Shown here in pieces: positions 1 to 7,702 of a stretch of DNA of 64,000 nt (position 1 is its first letter; each line of letters begins with the position of its first letter). The position numbers and the translations under genes were made by a program. Source of the DNA: Lutibacter sp. HS1-25 (GTDB lineage Bacteria > Bacteroidota > Bacteroidia > Flavobacteriales > Flavobacteriaceae); NCBI RefSeq assembly GCF_004121075.1, contig NZ_RHLN01000160.1, forward strand, positions 1 to 64,000, given 5' to 3'. The notes under the pieces are model-generated. The model searched no databases and had not been told where the DNA came from. It saw nothing but the letters and a program-made list of their open reading frames with translations.

Positions 1-505
1 CTGCCATTTTCTCTTTGCGCGTCTTGATGGAATTGCCCCAAACAAAGGTATATCTCCCTGCTATAGACTCTATTTTTGTACCATCTGTAAATACTTCTTT
101 GAGGGTGACAAGTCCTTCTTCTGCTAAAAGTAAAACAACTTGTTTAAAAATGTCTTTAAAAATAGTCTTCAGTTTTTTACTGCGAAAACGTGCAATAGTA
201 TTATGGTCAGCAACTTGTTGCGCAGCAAGCCACATAAAGTTGATGTTCTCTCGCATTACCTTTTCTATCTTACGGCTAGAATAGGTATTATCCATATAGG
301 CATAGACCATTACCTTGAGCATCATTTTTGGATGGTAACTTGGTTTTCCTTCTTTACTATATTCTTCTACCAGCAAACTTAAGTCGAGTTGCTCAACTAT
401 TCCATTGACTATTCGAACAGGATGATCATCAGCAATAAGCTCTTCAATAGAAGGTGGAAAAAGCCAATTTTGCTGTTGATTATAGGATTGAAAATTTGTA
501 TTCAT
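1..505 (-). mobile_element. IS1182-type transposase, N-terminal part, cut by the window edge
   Basis: Reading the minus strand from the ATG at 503-505 gives 168 open codons to the window edge. The product begins MNTNFQSYNQQQNWLFPPSI and contains HPKMMLKVMVYAYMDNTYSS, then FTDGTKIESIAGRYTFVWGN. This is the N-terminal half of an IS1182-type DDE transposase; the Asp in FTDGTKIES is the likely first catalytic acid. The rest lies outside the window, so intactness is unknown. I could not identify a terminal inverted repeat. The stretch just upstream (506-565) should hold the IS end and promoter. Open frames on the opposite strand here are shadows. Confidence 0.88.
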
Positions 506-565
506 ATCTTTGATTATCAACACCTAAAGATACAAAATGACCGGTTTTTATACAAATCATTTAAT

Positions 566-597
566 AAAAAAACCGCCTCAGGTTATAAGACGGCTTC
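566..597 (-). terminator. Rho-independent terminator on the minus strand
   Basis: Read on the minus strand, a CCGTC / GGCGG stem (589-593 with 573-577, one G-U pair) with an 11-base loop is followed by a run of seven T. It lies about 115 bases past the stop of the secreted-protein gene at 713-1444 and probably ends its transcript. It could instead belong to the adjacent insertion sequence, guarding it against read-through. Confidence 0.6.
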
Positions 598-712
598 TTT
601 TTATGCAATAATTTTATATTTATCAAAAAAATATAATTATTTTAAAATCAATTATATACTTAATTTTAATTGGTTTTAAAAACAATTTAAAACTAACTTG
701 TTAGTCATATAG

Positions 713-1444
713 CTATATATTTATTTTCCAAACTTGTTTTACAATTGACTCTGTAGCTGCTTCCCATTCATCAATAAAATCAGCCCAACTTCCATCTCCA
801 TTAATTTCTTCATAGTATTTTTTAACACTACCACCATCATCGTCCATTTCAGCCCAATTTTTCATTCCCCATACAATTGCTATATCTCTTCCATTGTTTT
901 CACTAAATTGATTTTGGTAAACCTGCATGTCTACATCTCCTTTTTTCGCAAAAGCTTCATTGATTTTTAACATTAAAGCTTTAAACCTGTAATACTCACC
1001 TCTTTTTATGTCTAAAAACCAAATTTCTTCTATCTTAGCTTCTTCAGTTCCAGATTTATAAGACCATTCTGATTTATATTTCCAATACTCCACAGCACCA
1101 TATTTAGCAACTGTTGGTGCTACCTTTTGATCCCAATCTTTTTTATGAGCATCATTTTCTGGTCTAGTATCTAAATCTGTAAAAGTACAAGGACCCATTA
1201 ACCAAACATACCAACCTGCTTGTTTTCCTGTTAAAATATAATCAACCTGACCTTTATACGCACCTTCTTTATGATATATGGCATTGTGATCTTTAACAGC
1301 CTTTTCAAAAGTAGATTCCATTCCAATTTTAGGCAACATAAATGTCAATTCGACCATAACATACTTTTCTTGCGCAATACAAGTAGTTGAAAATAAGACA
1401 AATAATAACAATACGGAGACAAATGAACATAATTTTGTTTTCAT
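713..1444 (-). CDS. Secreted protein of unknown function, possibly two ferredoxin-like (ABM-type) halves
   Basis: The 243-residue product starts with a clear signal peptide (about residues 1-24, ending TTCIAQ). The mature part is acidic and rich in Trp and Tyr. Two halves look alike in layout: a strand motif near the start (YVMVELTFMLPKIGMESTFE) and a second near residue 140 (IEEIWFLDIKRGEYYRFKAL), each followed by a helix and a Trp-containing strand. This is compatible with a duplicated dimeric alpha/beta-barrel fold, but that is inference. No catalytic motif is visible. The gene stands alone between a transposase and a divergent lipoprotein gene. A -7 box (TACGTTTG on the minus strand) lies about 50 bases upstream of the ATG, and a 9-base inverted repeat lies just beyond it, so regulation is likely. 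Confidence 0.7.
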   Translation of the reverse strand: MKTKLCSFVSVLLLFVLFSTTCIAQEKYVMVELTFMLPKIGMESTFEKAVKDHNAIYHKEGAYKGQVDYILTGKQAGWYVWLMGPCTFTDLDTRPENDAHKKDWDQKVAPTVAKYGAVEYWKYKSEWSYKSGTEEAKIEEIWFLDIKRGEYYRFKALMLKINEAFAKKGDVDMQVYQNQFSENNGRDIAIVWGMKNWAEMDDDGGSVKKYYEEINGDGSWADFIDEWEAATESIVKQVWKINI

Positions 1445-1495
1445 AATTTAATTGTAGTTTAGTTAAAAAATTGTAGCCTGTTTTGTTAATTAAAA

Positions 1496-1503
1496 CAAAC
1501 GTA
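1496..1503 (-). promoter_or_regulatory. -7 promoter element for the 713-1444 gene
   Basis: The minus strand reads TACGTTTG, an exact match to the Bacteroidota -7 consensus TAnnTTTG. A start point near 1490 would give a leader of about 45 bases. No TTG is present 17-23 bases upstream, so the -33 element is weak or absent, as is common for activated promoters. Confidence 0.5.
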
Positions 1504-1513
1504 CTTTAAATTG

Positions 1514-1537
1514 ATTTGTAAATTACATTTTACAAAT
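1514..1537. promoter_or_regulatory. Perfect 9-base inverted repeat, operator candidate
   Basis: ATTTGTAAA (1514-1522) and TTTACAAAT (1529-1537) are perfect inverted arms around a 6-base spacer. The element begins 10 bases upstream of the -7 box of the 713-1444 gene and overlaps the place of its -33 element. This is a classic position for a repressor or activator dimer. The protein that binds is unknown. Confidence 0.5.
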
Positions 1538-1979
1538 TGCACATGCGCCTACATAATGATGTAGTTTTATCAATTGAAATTCTATTATTTTGATATACCA
1601 ATCATTTAAAGATATCAACTAACTTTTAGTAAACAGTACAACAACTTTAACATTATTTCTCCCACATATACATGTAGTTTTAATGCATTGATTTTTTTTT
1701 TGATTAGATTTATTATTCAACAACAAAACAACTCTCAAACTACATATTTACAGGCTTTAACAATGATTTGTATTTTTTTACAGCATTAATTATTGCTTAA
1801 TATTCACAATCAAATATGGACTTCATTTAACCAATTCAACAATAATTTTTATACATTTACTAAAACCAACTTTTTAAGATTTGTATTTTTTAGAATTATT
1901 TTTGGGTAAATACAAACCCCTCTTAATCAATTTCATCCATTACATCTTTTACTAATAACTAACTAAAAAACAATGTATT

Positions 1980-2855
1980 ATGAAAAAACTACTTTTTACC
2001 GCTTTATTATTAATGCTAATTTCATCATGTCAAAACAAACAAAGGTATACACAAACTTCTGATGAAATTGAAACTGTTAAAAAAATTATCAATGCATATA
2101 ATGCTAAAAATTACGAATCTATAGTTGGCTATTTTGCTGATACTGCCAATGTGTTTTTTAACTCACCTCAACCTTTCAAAGCATCAAAACTTCCTGAATA
2201 TCATGCACAAACCGATTTAGAACTTTCTTCTAGAGGTTTTTTAGATGAAGGCCTTGAATATGAAATGGTTTTAACCGATGATAACAAAACTTGGGTTAAT
2301 TTTTGGGGTACTTGGGTAGGAACATTGGCTGCAAATGGAAAGCAAATTACACTACCAATTCACCTTACACTTCAATTTATTGATGGAAAAGTAGTTACTG
2401 AATACGGATATTGGGATAGTTCATTAATGATTTTGGCTTTACAAGAAATTGAAGCAAATTATGAAAACAAAGAAATTATTAAAAATGCATATGATTTTTT
2501 TGCCAGTGGAGATGTGCCTTCATTTTTAGCATTACTTAGTCCAAAAGTAGTTTGGAACGAAGCTGAAAATTTTATTTACGCAGGTGGAAACCCATATATT
2601 GGTGCAGATGCTATTGTAAAAGGCGTATTTGAACCTATTGGCAACGAATGGGATTACTGGAAACTTACCGATTTACAGTTAAATGAAATGAGCAACGGGA
2701 TGGTTTTAGCAACGGGAAGATATCAAGCAAAAAATAAAAAAAATGGTAAATTATTAAATGCTCAATTTGCACATGTTTGGACTTTATCAAATGGAAAAGT
2801 TACTAACTTTCAACAGTATACAGATACAAAACAGGCTGCGGAAATAATAAAATAA
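1980..2855 (+). CDS. Lipoprotein with two NTF2-like (SnoaL-type) domains
   Basis: The 291-residue product begins with a lipoprotein signal; the lipobox is LISSC with Cys17 as the modified residue. The mature part holds two NTF2-like domains, about residues 28-155 and 157-290. Both open with the typical helix (ETVKKIINAYNAKNYESIVG; NKEIIKNAYDFFASGDVPSF) and carry a Trp-rich sheet (WVNFWGTWVG; FAHVWTLSNGKVTNFQQYTD). Such domains bind small hydrophobic ligands or act as enzymes; no function can be assigned. The next gene follows after 50 bases on the same strand without a visible terminator, so the gene may be co-transcribed with the SGNH-like and MBOAT genes. An adenine-rich leader, common in this phylum, precedes the ATG. 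Confidence 0.75.
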   Translation: MKKLLFTALLLMLISSCQNKQRYTQTSDEIETVKKIINAYNAKNYESIVGYFADTANVFFNSPQPFKASKLPEYHAQTDLELSSRGFLDEGLEYEMVLTDDNKTWVNFWGTWVGTLAANGKQITLPIHLTLQFIDGKVVTEYGYWDSSLMILALQEIEANYENKEIIKNAYDFFASGDVPSFLALLSPKVVWNEAENFIYAGGNPYIGADAIVKGVFEPIGNEWDYWKLTDLQLNEMSNGMVLATGRYQAKNKKNGKLLNAQFAHVWTLSNGKVTNFQQYTDTKQAAEIIK

Positions 2856-2905
2856 TTTATACTCAATTAATTTTTATTTATTTAACTACTAACTATTTAC
2901 TAATC

Positions 2906-3940
2906 ATGCACTTAAAAAAATCAATCACAATTACTGTGATTATATTTATAATGGCAATAGGTTCTTGGGAATTGTATTGGCGATCTCAAGGCTATTTACC
3001 AAATATTGAGGATGATAAAGCATTGTGGGCAGTACAAAGGGCTTTAGTAGAACGTGCTTCTAAAAATGACATCGTATTATTTGGTTCCTCACGTGTTCTT
3101 TTTGATTTTCAACTAGATGCATTTGAAAAAGAAACCGGTATACGACCAATACAATTAGCAACAGCTGGTGCTTCACCTTTACCCGGATTTAGAGATCTTG
3201 TAGAAAAAACCACATTTAACGGTACGGTTATTTTAGGCGTTACTCCTGGTTTATTTTTTTCAACAACTTATCCAATGGCATCTCCATGGAATAGAATCCA
3301 AAGTAGGGTAAATTATTTTTACGATAGAACATATGCACAACGTATAAACAATATATTATCAATTCCACTTCAAAGCAATTTTGCTTTTTTAAGAGCCGAT
3401 GATGAAGAATGGTCAGACGATTTAAACTTAAAATCTCTTATTTCGAGAATTAAAATTGGAAATAGAACTAACAATCAAATTCCTCCATTTTATAGATTTT
3501 CAGATATTGATTTAGACAGAAATGTAAAAATGTCTGATAAAACAGAAAAAGATACAGCTTTTGCAAATACCATTATAAAAGTTTGGGGATATTTTGGTAG
3601 CACTTCACCTCCACCAGATAAAGAGTCTACAATGGCTTTTTTTATGGAAGATGTTGAACGATTTACAGCTCGTGGCGGGAATTTAATTTTAGTGAGGTGT
3701 CCTTCTTCTGGAGGAGTTAGAGTTGGGGAAAATATGGCTTTTCCAAGATCTGATTTTTGGGATGATTTAATTTCAAAAACCAATGTTAAATCTTATCATT
3801 TTGAAGATTACGAACAATTGAAGCATTTTGAATGTCCAGAATGGTCACATTTATCTGCAAAAGATGCCATGTTTTATACTCGTGAATTATGTAAAATAAT
3901 GAAAAATGATGGTGCTTTATTTAACCTTAATAGAAACTAA
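2906..3940 (+). CDS. Membrane-anchored SGNH-like protein, partner of the MBOAT acyltransferase
   Basis: The 344-residue product has one N-terminal membrane segment (about residues 5-23) and an exported domain. Residues 55-63 (DIVLFGSSR) look like block I of the SGNH/GDSL fold, with Ser61 or Ser62 as nucleophile. Near the end EWSHL (Glu312, His315) looks like the acid-x-x-His of block V. In alginate- and peptidoglycan-type O-acetylation systems, a protein of this fold takes the acyl group passed across the membrane by an MBOAT partner. The MBOAT gene begins 2 bases after this stop codon, which makes that pairing very likely. The substrate is unknown; a surface polysaccharide is a reasonable guess. 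Confidence 0.72.
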   Translation: MHLKKSITITVIIFIMAIGSWELYWRSQGYLPNIEDDKALWAVQRALVERASKNDIVLFGSSRVLFDFQLDAFEKETGIRPIQLATAGASPLPGFRDLVEKTTFNGTVILGVTPGLFFSTTYPMASPWNRIQSRVNYFYDRTYAQRINNILSIPLQSNFAFLRADDEEWSDDLNLKSLISRIKIGNRTNNQIPPFYRFSDIDLDRNVKMSDKTEKDTAFANTIIKVWGYFGSTSPPPDKESTMAFFMEDVERFTARGGNLILVRCPSSGGVRVGENMAFPRSDFWDDLISKTNVKSYHFEDYEQLKHFECPEWSHLSAKDAMFYTRELCKIMKNDGALFNLNRN

Positions 3941-3942
3941 TT

Positions 3943-5358
3943 ATGTTATTTAATTCTTTAAGTTTTATTGTGTTTTTAGTCATTATATTGGCTTTATATT
4001 ATTCCAATTTCTTAAACTGGACTTCTAAAAAGAGAATGCTTTTAATTGCTAGTTATTTATTTTATGGTTTATGGAATCCACCTTTAATTATCTTACTGTG
4101 GATTTCAACTATTATAGACTGGATTGCAGGCAATAAACTGAATAAAGAAGAAGACCCTATTTACAGAAAACTATGGTTACTACTTAGTATGTTTGTTAAT
4201 CTCGGGTTTTTGGCATTTTTTAAATATGGTAACTTTATATTAGAAAATTTTACCGCAATGGTTAATGCTCTTGATATATATTATCATCCACAAAAAATGG
4301 ATATTTTACTTCCAATGGGTATCTCATTTTACACTTTTCAAACTATGTCATATACCATAGATATTTATAATAAAAAAATAAAACCAGCAAACACTTTTTT
4401 AGATTTCGCACTGTATGTTACCTTTTTCCCACAATTAGTTGCAGGACCAATTGTAAGAGCAAAAGATTTAATTGAACAATTTTATGAAACCAAAAAAGCC
4501 ACATTAAATCAATTTATATGGGGTGTTTTTTTATTTACTTTAGGATTGTTTATGAAAGTAGTTTTAGCTGACACTCTTTTATCCGACACATCAGATAGCA
4601 TATTTAATTCTGATAAAATACTTAATATTTGGGATGCTTGGTCTGGTACTCTAGCATTTTCTGGTCAAATATTCTTTGACTTTGCAGGTTACTCAACTTG
4701 TGCTATTGGTGTTGCCTTAATGCTAGGTATTATTTTACCAGACAATTTTATGTATCCTTATGCCTCATTAGGTTTTTCTGATTTATGGAAACGATGGCAC
4801 ATTTCTTTATCTAGCTGGTTAAAAGATTACTTATATATTCCGTTAGGTGGTAATAAATTTGGAATTACAAGAATGTACATTGCTCTTATGACTACAATGC
4901 TAATAGGAGGTTTGTGGCATGGAGCTGCTTGGACATTTATAGCCTGGGGTGGCTTACATGGGTTATATTTAATTTTGGAACGATTACAACGGCAGTATTT
5001 TCCTTTTAAAATAACTGCAAAAAACGGTATATTTTTAGCTTTATTAACCTACACTTGTGTAAATATAACTTGGGTATTTTTTAGAGCAAAGGACTTTGTA
5101 ACTGCAAAAAACATTTTATCATCTATGTTATTTCTTAATCCGGATGGTGAAAAAATATTACAATCATTTGATATTATTAAGGTATTTGTAGTTATTTCAA
5201 TCTTATTTTTATGCCATTGGTTTATGCGAAATACAACCGTTAAAAATGTTTCAAAAAATACATCACCTACAGTTTTAGGAATCTTATGGGCAATTATGCT
5301 CATTTTAATTACAGTTGCTCAAGGCAGTGGTGAACAGTTTATTTATTTTCAATTTTAA
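3943..5358 (+). CDS. MBOAT family O-acyltransferase (AlgI/DltB type)
   Basis: The 471-residue polytopic membrane protein carries the family hallmarks: LLPMGISFYTFQTMSY, PQLVAGPIVRAKDL, LWKRWHISLSSWLKDYLYIP and GGLWHGAAWTFIAWGGLHG. His326 in WHGAAW is the expected catalytic histidine, and the length matches AlgI-like proteins. These enzymes move acetyl or other acyl groups from a cytoplasmic donor to the outer face of the membrane for transfer to a polysaccharide, teichoic acid or similar acceptor. Its direct neighbour upstream is the SGNH-like protein, the usual partner. The operon ends in a strong bidirectional terminator just past the stop codon. No glycan synthesis genes are adjacent, so the acceptor cannot be inferred. 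Confidence 0.9.
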   Translation: MLFNSLSFIVFLVIILALYYSNFLNWTSKKRMLLIASYLFYGLWNPPLIILLWISTIIDWIAGNKLNKEEDPIYRKLWLLLSMFVNLGFLAFFKYGNFILENFTAMVNALDIYYHPQKMDILLPMGISFYTFQTMSYTIDIYNKKIKPANTFLDFALYVTFFPQLVAGPIVRAKDLIEQFYETKKATLNQFIWGVFLFTLGLFMKVVLADTLLSDTSDSIFNSDKILNIWDAWSGTLAFSGQIFFDFAGYSTCAIGVALMLGIILPDNFMYPYASLGFSDLWKRWHISLSSWLKDYLYIPLGGNKFGITRMYIALMTTMLIGGLWHGAAWTFIAWGGLHGLYLILERLQRQYFPFKITAKNGIFLALLTYTCVNITWVFFRAKDFVTAKNILSSMLFLNPDGEKILQSFDIIKVFVVISILFLCHWFMRNTTVKNVSKNTSPTVLGILWAIMLILITVAQGSGEQFIYFQF

Positions 5359-5361
5359 ATT

Positions 5362-5401
5362 AAAAACAGCCCATTAAAATATATTTTAATGGGCTGTTTT
5401 T
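5362..5401. terminator. Bidirectional terminator between convergent genes
   Basis: A long perfect hairpin has arms ACAGCCCATTAAAAT and ATTTTAATGGGCTGT, with A-rich sequence on one side and T-rich sequence on the other. It sits between the stops of the MBOAT gene (+) and the potassium-channel gene (-), and can end both transcripts. Confidence 0.85.
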
Positions 5402-5418
5402 ATTTAATAATAAATCAC

Positions 5419-6120
5419 TTATTCTATTTCACGGCGCTCATTATCAAGTTGAGAAATATACTTTCCTACAATAATAGCAGTTAAAATTACCATATAAAAC
5501 TGTCCCATAAATCCAGTTAATAAAGTTGCTTTTTTTGCCAATAAAGTTATTGGTGTTATATCTCCAAAACCTATTGTTAATAAGGTAATATATGAAAAAT
5601 AAACAAGTGAGCTATATTCTTTTATATAACCACCATCACTTACAACACCATTAAATGATCCTGGGTAAAAAATTTCGATGGTAATAAACATAAAAGAACA
5701 AACCAATCCTATACAAAAGTATCCACACATCAATCCAAAAATCACATTTCTATCAATAATAGCGGCGAGTAAAACTTGTTTAATTAAATCATACGTTATC
5801 AATACATAAAAAACAGAAAATGCTATTAATTTAAAAACCTCAAAATATCTTGAGTTTTGCTTTAAAAAAAATGAAATAATAAAATGCAAAAAAATCACAA
5901 TCAGTAAAATTTTAGCAAAATTTATATTTTTTTTACTTTTAAAAACAACAAGAATACCAGAAAAAGCATTTATCAAATAAAGAAATGGAGCTACGTCAAT
6001 ATTAAAAATATTTTCTGGAAAAAAAATACCTGAAAATAAAATACTCAATAAACTGATAAAGAATATTTCAAATCTAAATTTATAGATATCTTCAAACCAA
6101 CTATCTTTATTTAACATCAT
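5419..6120 (-). CDS. Potassium-channel-like membrane protein
   Basis: The 233-residue product has several hydrophobic segments followed by a pore loop near residue 185 with TIGFGDITP. This is the potassium selectivity filter (T-x-G-F/Y-G-D), followed by a last membrane helix. It belongs to the two-helix-pore ion channel group with extra N-terminal helices; no RCK/TrkA regulatory domain is present. It starts 4 bases after the outer-membrane efflux gene and is probably the last gene of the RND operon. A link between potassium flux and efflux is possible, but it may be mere co-transcription. The bidirectional hairpin at 5362-5401 ends the operon. Confidence 0.82.
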   Translation of the reverse strand: MMLNKDSWFEDIYKFRFEIFFISLLSILFSGIFFPENIFNIDVAPFLYLINAFSGILVVFKSKKNINFAKILLIVIFLHFIISFFLKQNSRYFEVFKLIAFSVFYVLITYDLIKQVLLAAIIDRNVIFGLMCGYFCIGLVCSFMFITIEIFYPGSFNGVVSDGGYIKEYSSLVYFSYITLLTIGFGDITPITLLAKKATLLTGFMGQFYMVILTAIIVGKYISQLDNERREIE

Positions 6121-6124
6121 TATT

Positions 6125-7702
6125 TTAGTTTAAAGACTTTCTTTCTTCTCTTTCTTTTTTTCTTTGAATTTTAGCAAACTCCTTTCTTGCTTTTTCTTGC
6201 TCAGGTGTTAAGTGATAATCAACTACTTGACCTTGATATACCAACTTACTTTTATCAACTAAACTCACATCAACTCCCTGATCTTTAGCAACTTGTTCAG
6301 CATACTTATCTAACTCTTCATTAGATATCCATCCTCCACCTAAAGCTTGGTATAAATTCACATAAGAAATTAATAAATCTTGATAATTTTTTGAATAAGA
6401 AAGTTGTGCTTCAAATTCTGTTTGCTCATTTAATATTACTTCTAAATAACTTGTTACACCTTGATAATATCTTTCATAAGAAAGCTTACTTGCATTTTGA
6501 GCTGCATCAAGCATAGTTTTATAAGCAACCATTTCATCTTTATAAGTTGAAATTTCAGTTAACGCATTATTTACATCACTAAAAGCAACCAGAATATTTT
6601 TCTCATAACTTAACAAATATTGTTTTGCTTTTTCTCTTTCAATATCAACACGTCTTGCATTTTTTCCCCATTCAAATAGCGGACTCAATAAATTTGCACC
6701 AGCACTCCAACCTAATCCACTATTTAACAACGACGACATATCATTACTACCAACTCCTAAAAGACCTGTTAAACTAATTGATGGAAAACGCATTGCTGTT
6801 GCAACACCAATCAAAGCATTTTGCTGTTTATACAACTGCTCACTTTGAAGTATATCTGGACGTCTTTGCAACATTTCAGAAGGGATTCCACTAGGTATAT
6901 CAGCAGGTAAAGGATTGTCTTTATAAGAACTATGTACCAAAATATTGTCTGAATATTTACCTAAAAGTACACTTAAATTATTTTCTGTAAAAGCAATTTG
7001 ACGTTGATAAACTGGTATGGTAGCCTCTGCAATTGCTTTTTGAATTTGAGCCTGATTTACATCAATAATATTTGTATATCCTTTATCAAATCTATTTTGA
7101 ATAATTTTCAATGCATTATTTCTAATTTCTACCGTATTTTTAGAAATTGCTAATGAAGTTTTATAATTCATTAATTGAAAATAATTTCTGGCAATTTCAC
7201 TTATCAACCCTAATTCAACTGCTCTTTTACCATAAAAAGACCCTAGTAATGAAGCTCTAGCAGCTTCAGTACTTCTACGGTATTTTCCCCAAAAATCAAT
7301 TTCCCAGTTAAATGTTGCAGAAGCTCCAAAGGATTTGATATTGTTATTTAAAATGTTACCTGCAATATTATTAGTTCCTGAAGCACTGGCTTGTACGCCA
7401 ATTTTAGGACCATAATCTGCTTTGTTGTAGCCTAAATTTGCCCTAGCCTGATCAACTCTGCTTGCTGCAATTAGCAAATCTTTATTTTCTCTTAATCCTA
7501 CATTAATTAATGAATCTAAAATAGGATCTTTAAAAATCTCCCACCATTTTAAATCTATAATACTATCTATTTTGTTATTTTCATATTTGAAAATTTCTGG
7601 ACTAGCAATTTTAGGCTCGTGATAATTAGGTCCTACTTTACAAGAGGTAACAGTTAAAATCACTAAGAAAATGCTTAAATATGTAATTAATTTCTGTTTC
7701 AT
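6125..7702 (-). CDS. RND efflux outer-membrane lipoprotein (TolC/OprM/NodT type)
   Basis: The 525-residue product has a lipobox (TVTSC, Cys21) followed by KVGPNYHEP, the standard start of OprM/NodT-family factors. Two outer-membrane-efflux repeats follow, with the typical helical segments (DQARANLGYNKADYGPKIGV; LQRRPDILQSEQLYKQQNAL). The C-terminal tail after residue 480 is unusually charged (KEREERKSLN). It forms the outer-membrane exit duct for the pump encoded upstream. Its ATG overlaps the last base of the pump's stop codon, so translation is probably coupled. The substrate range cannot be told from sequence. Confidence 0.92.
   Translation of the reverse strand: MKQKLITYLSIFLVILTVTSCKVGPNYHEPKIASPEIFKYENNKIDSIIDLKWWEIFKDPILDSLINVGLRENKDLLIAASRVDQARANLGYNKADYGPKIGVQASASGTNNIAGNILNNNIKSFGASATFNWEIDFWGKYRRSTEAARASLLGSFYGKRAVELGLISEIARNYFQLMNYKTSLAISKNTVEIRNNALKIIQNRFDKGYTNIIDVNQAQIQKAIAEATIPVYQRQIAFTENNLSVLLGKYSDNILVHSSYKDNPLPADIPSGIPSEMLQRRPDILQSEQLYKQQNALIGVATAMRFPSISLTGLLGVGSNDMSSLLNSGLGWSAGANLLSPLFEWGKNARRVDIEREKAKQYLLSYEKNILVAFSDVNNALTEISTYKDEMVAYKTMLDAAQNASKLSYERYYQGVTSYLEVILNEQTEFEAQLSYSKNYQDLLISYVNLYQALGGGWISNEELDKYAEQVAKDQGVDVSLVDKSKLVYQGQVVDYHLTPEQEKARKEFAKIQRKKEREERKSLN

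Larger units (their letters stand above)
1445..1979. other. Divergent intergenic region with repeated TGTAGTTT motif
   Basis: This 535-base gap separates two divergent genes. Besides the -7 box and 9-base repeat listed separately, it holds a second perfect inverted repeat, CTACAT-AATG-ATGTAG (1549-1564). The word TGTAGTTT occurs at 1453-1460, 1560-1567 and 1673-1680 on the + strand, and inverted at 1737-1744. The last three copies are extended to ATGTAGTTT. A TATTTTTG box at 1897-1904 may serve the + strand gene at 1980. No open frame of interest was seen. Confidence 0.5.

Noticed and set aside
389-679. Open frame of 96 codons on the + strand
   Set aside because: It is antisense to the transposase and then runs through an AT-rich non-coding stretch; the product is low-complexity and has no family features.
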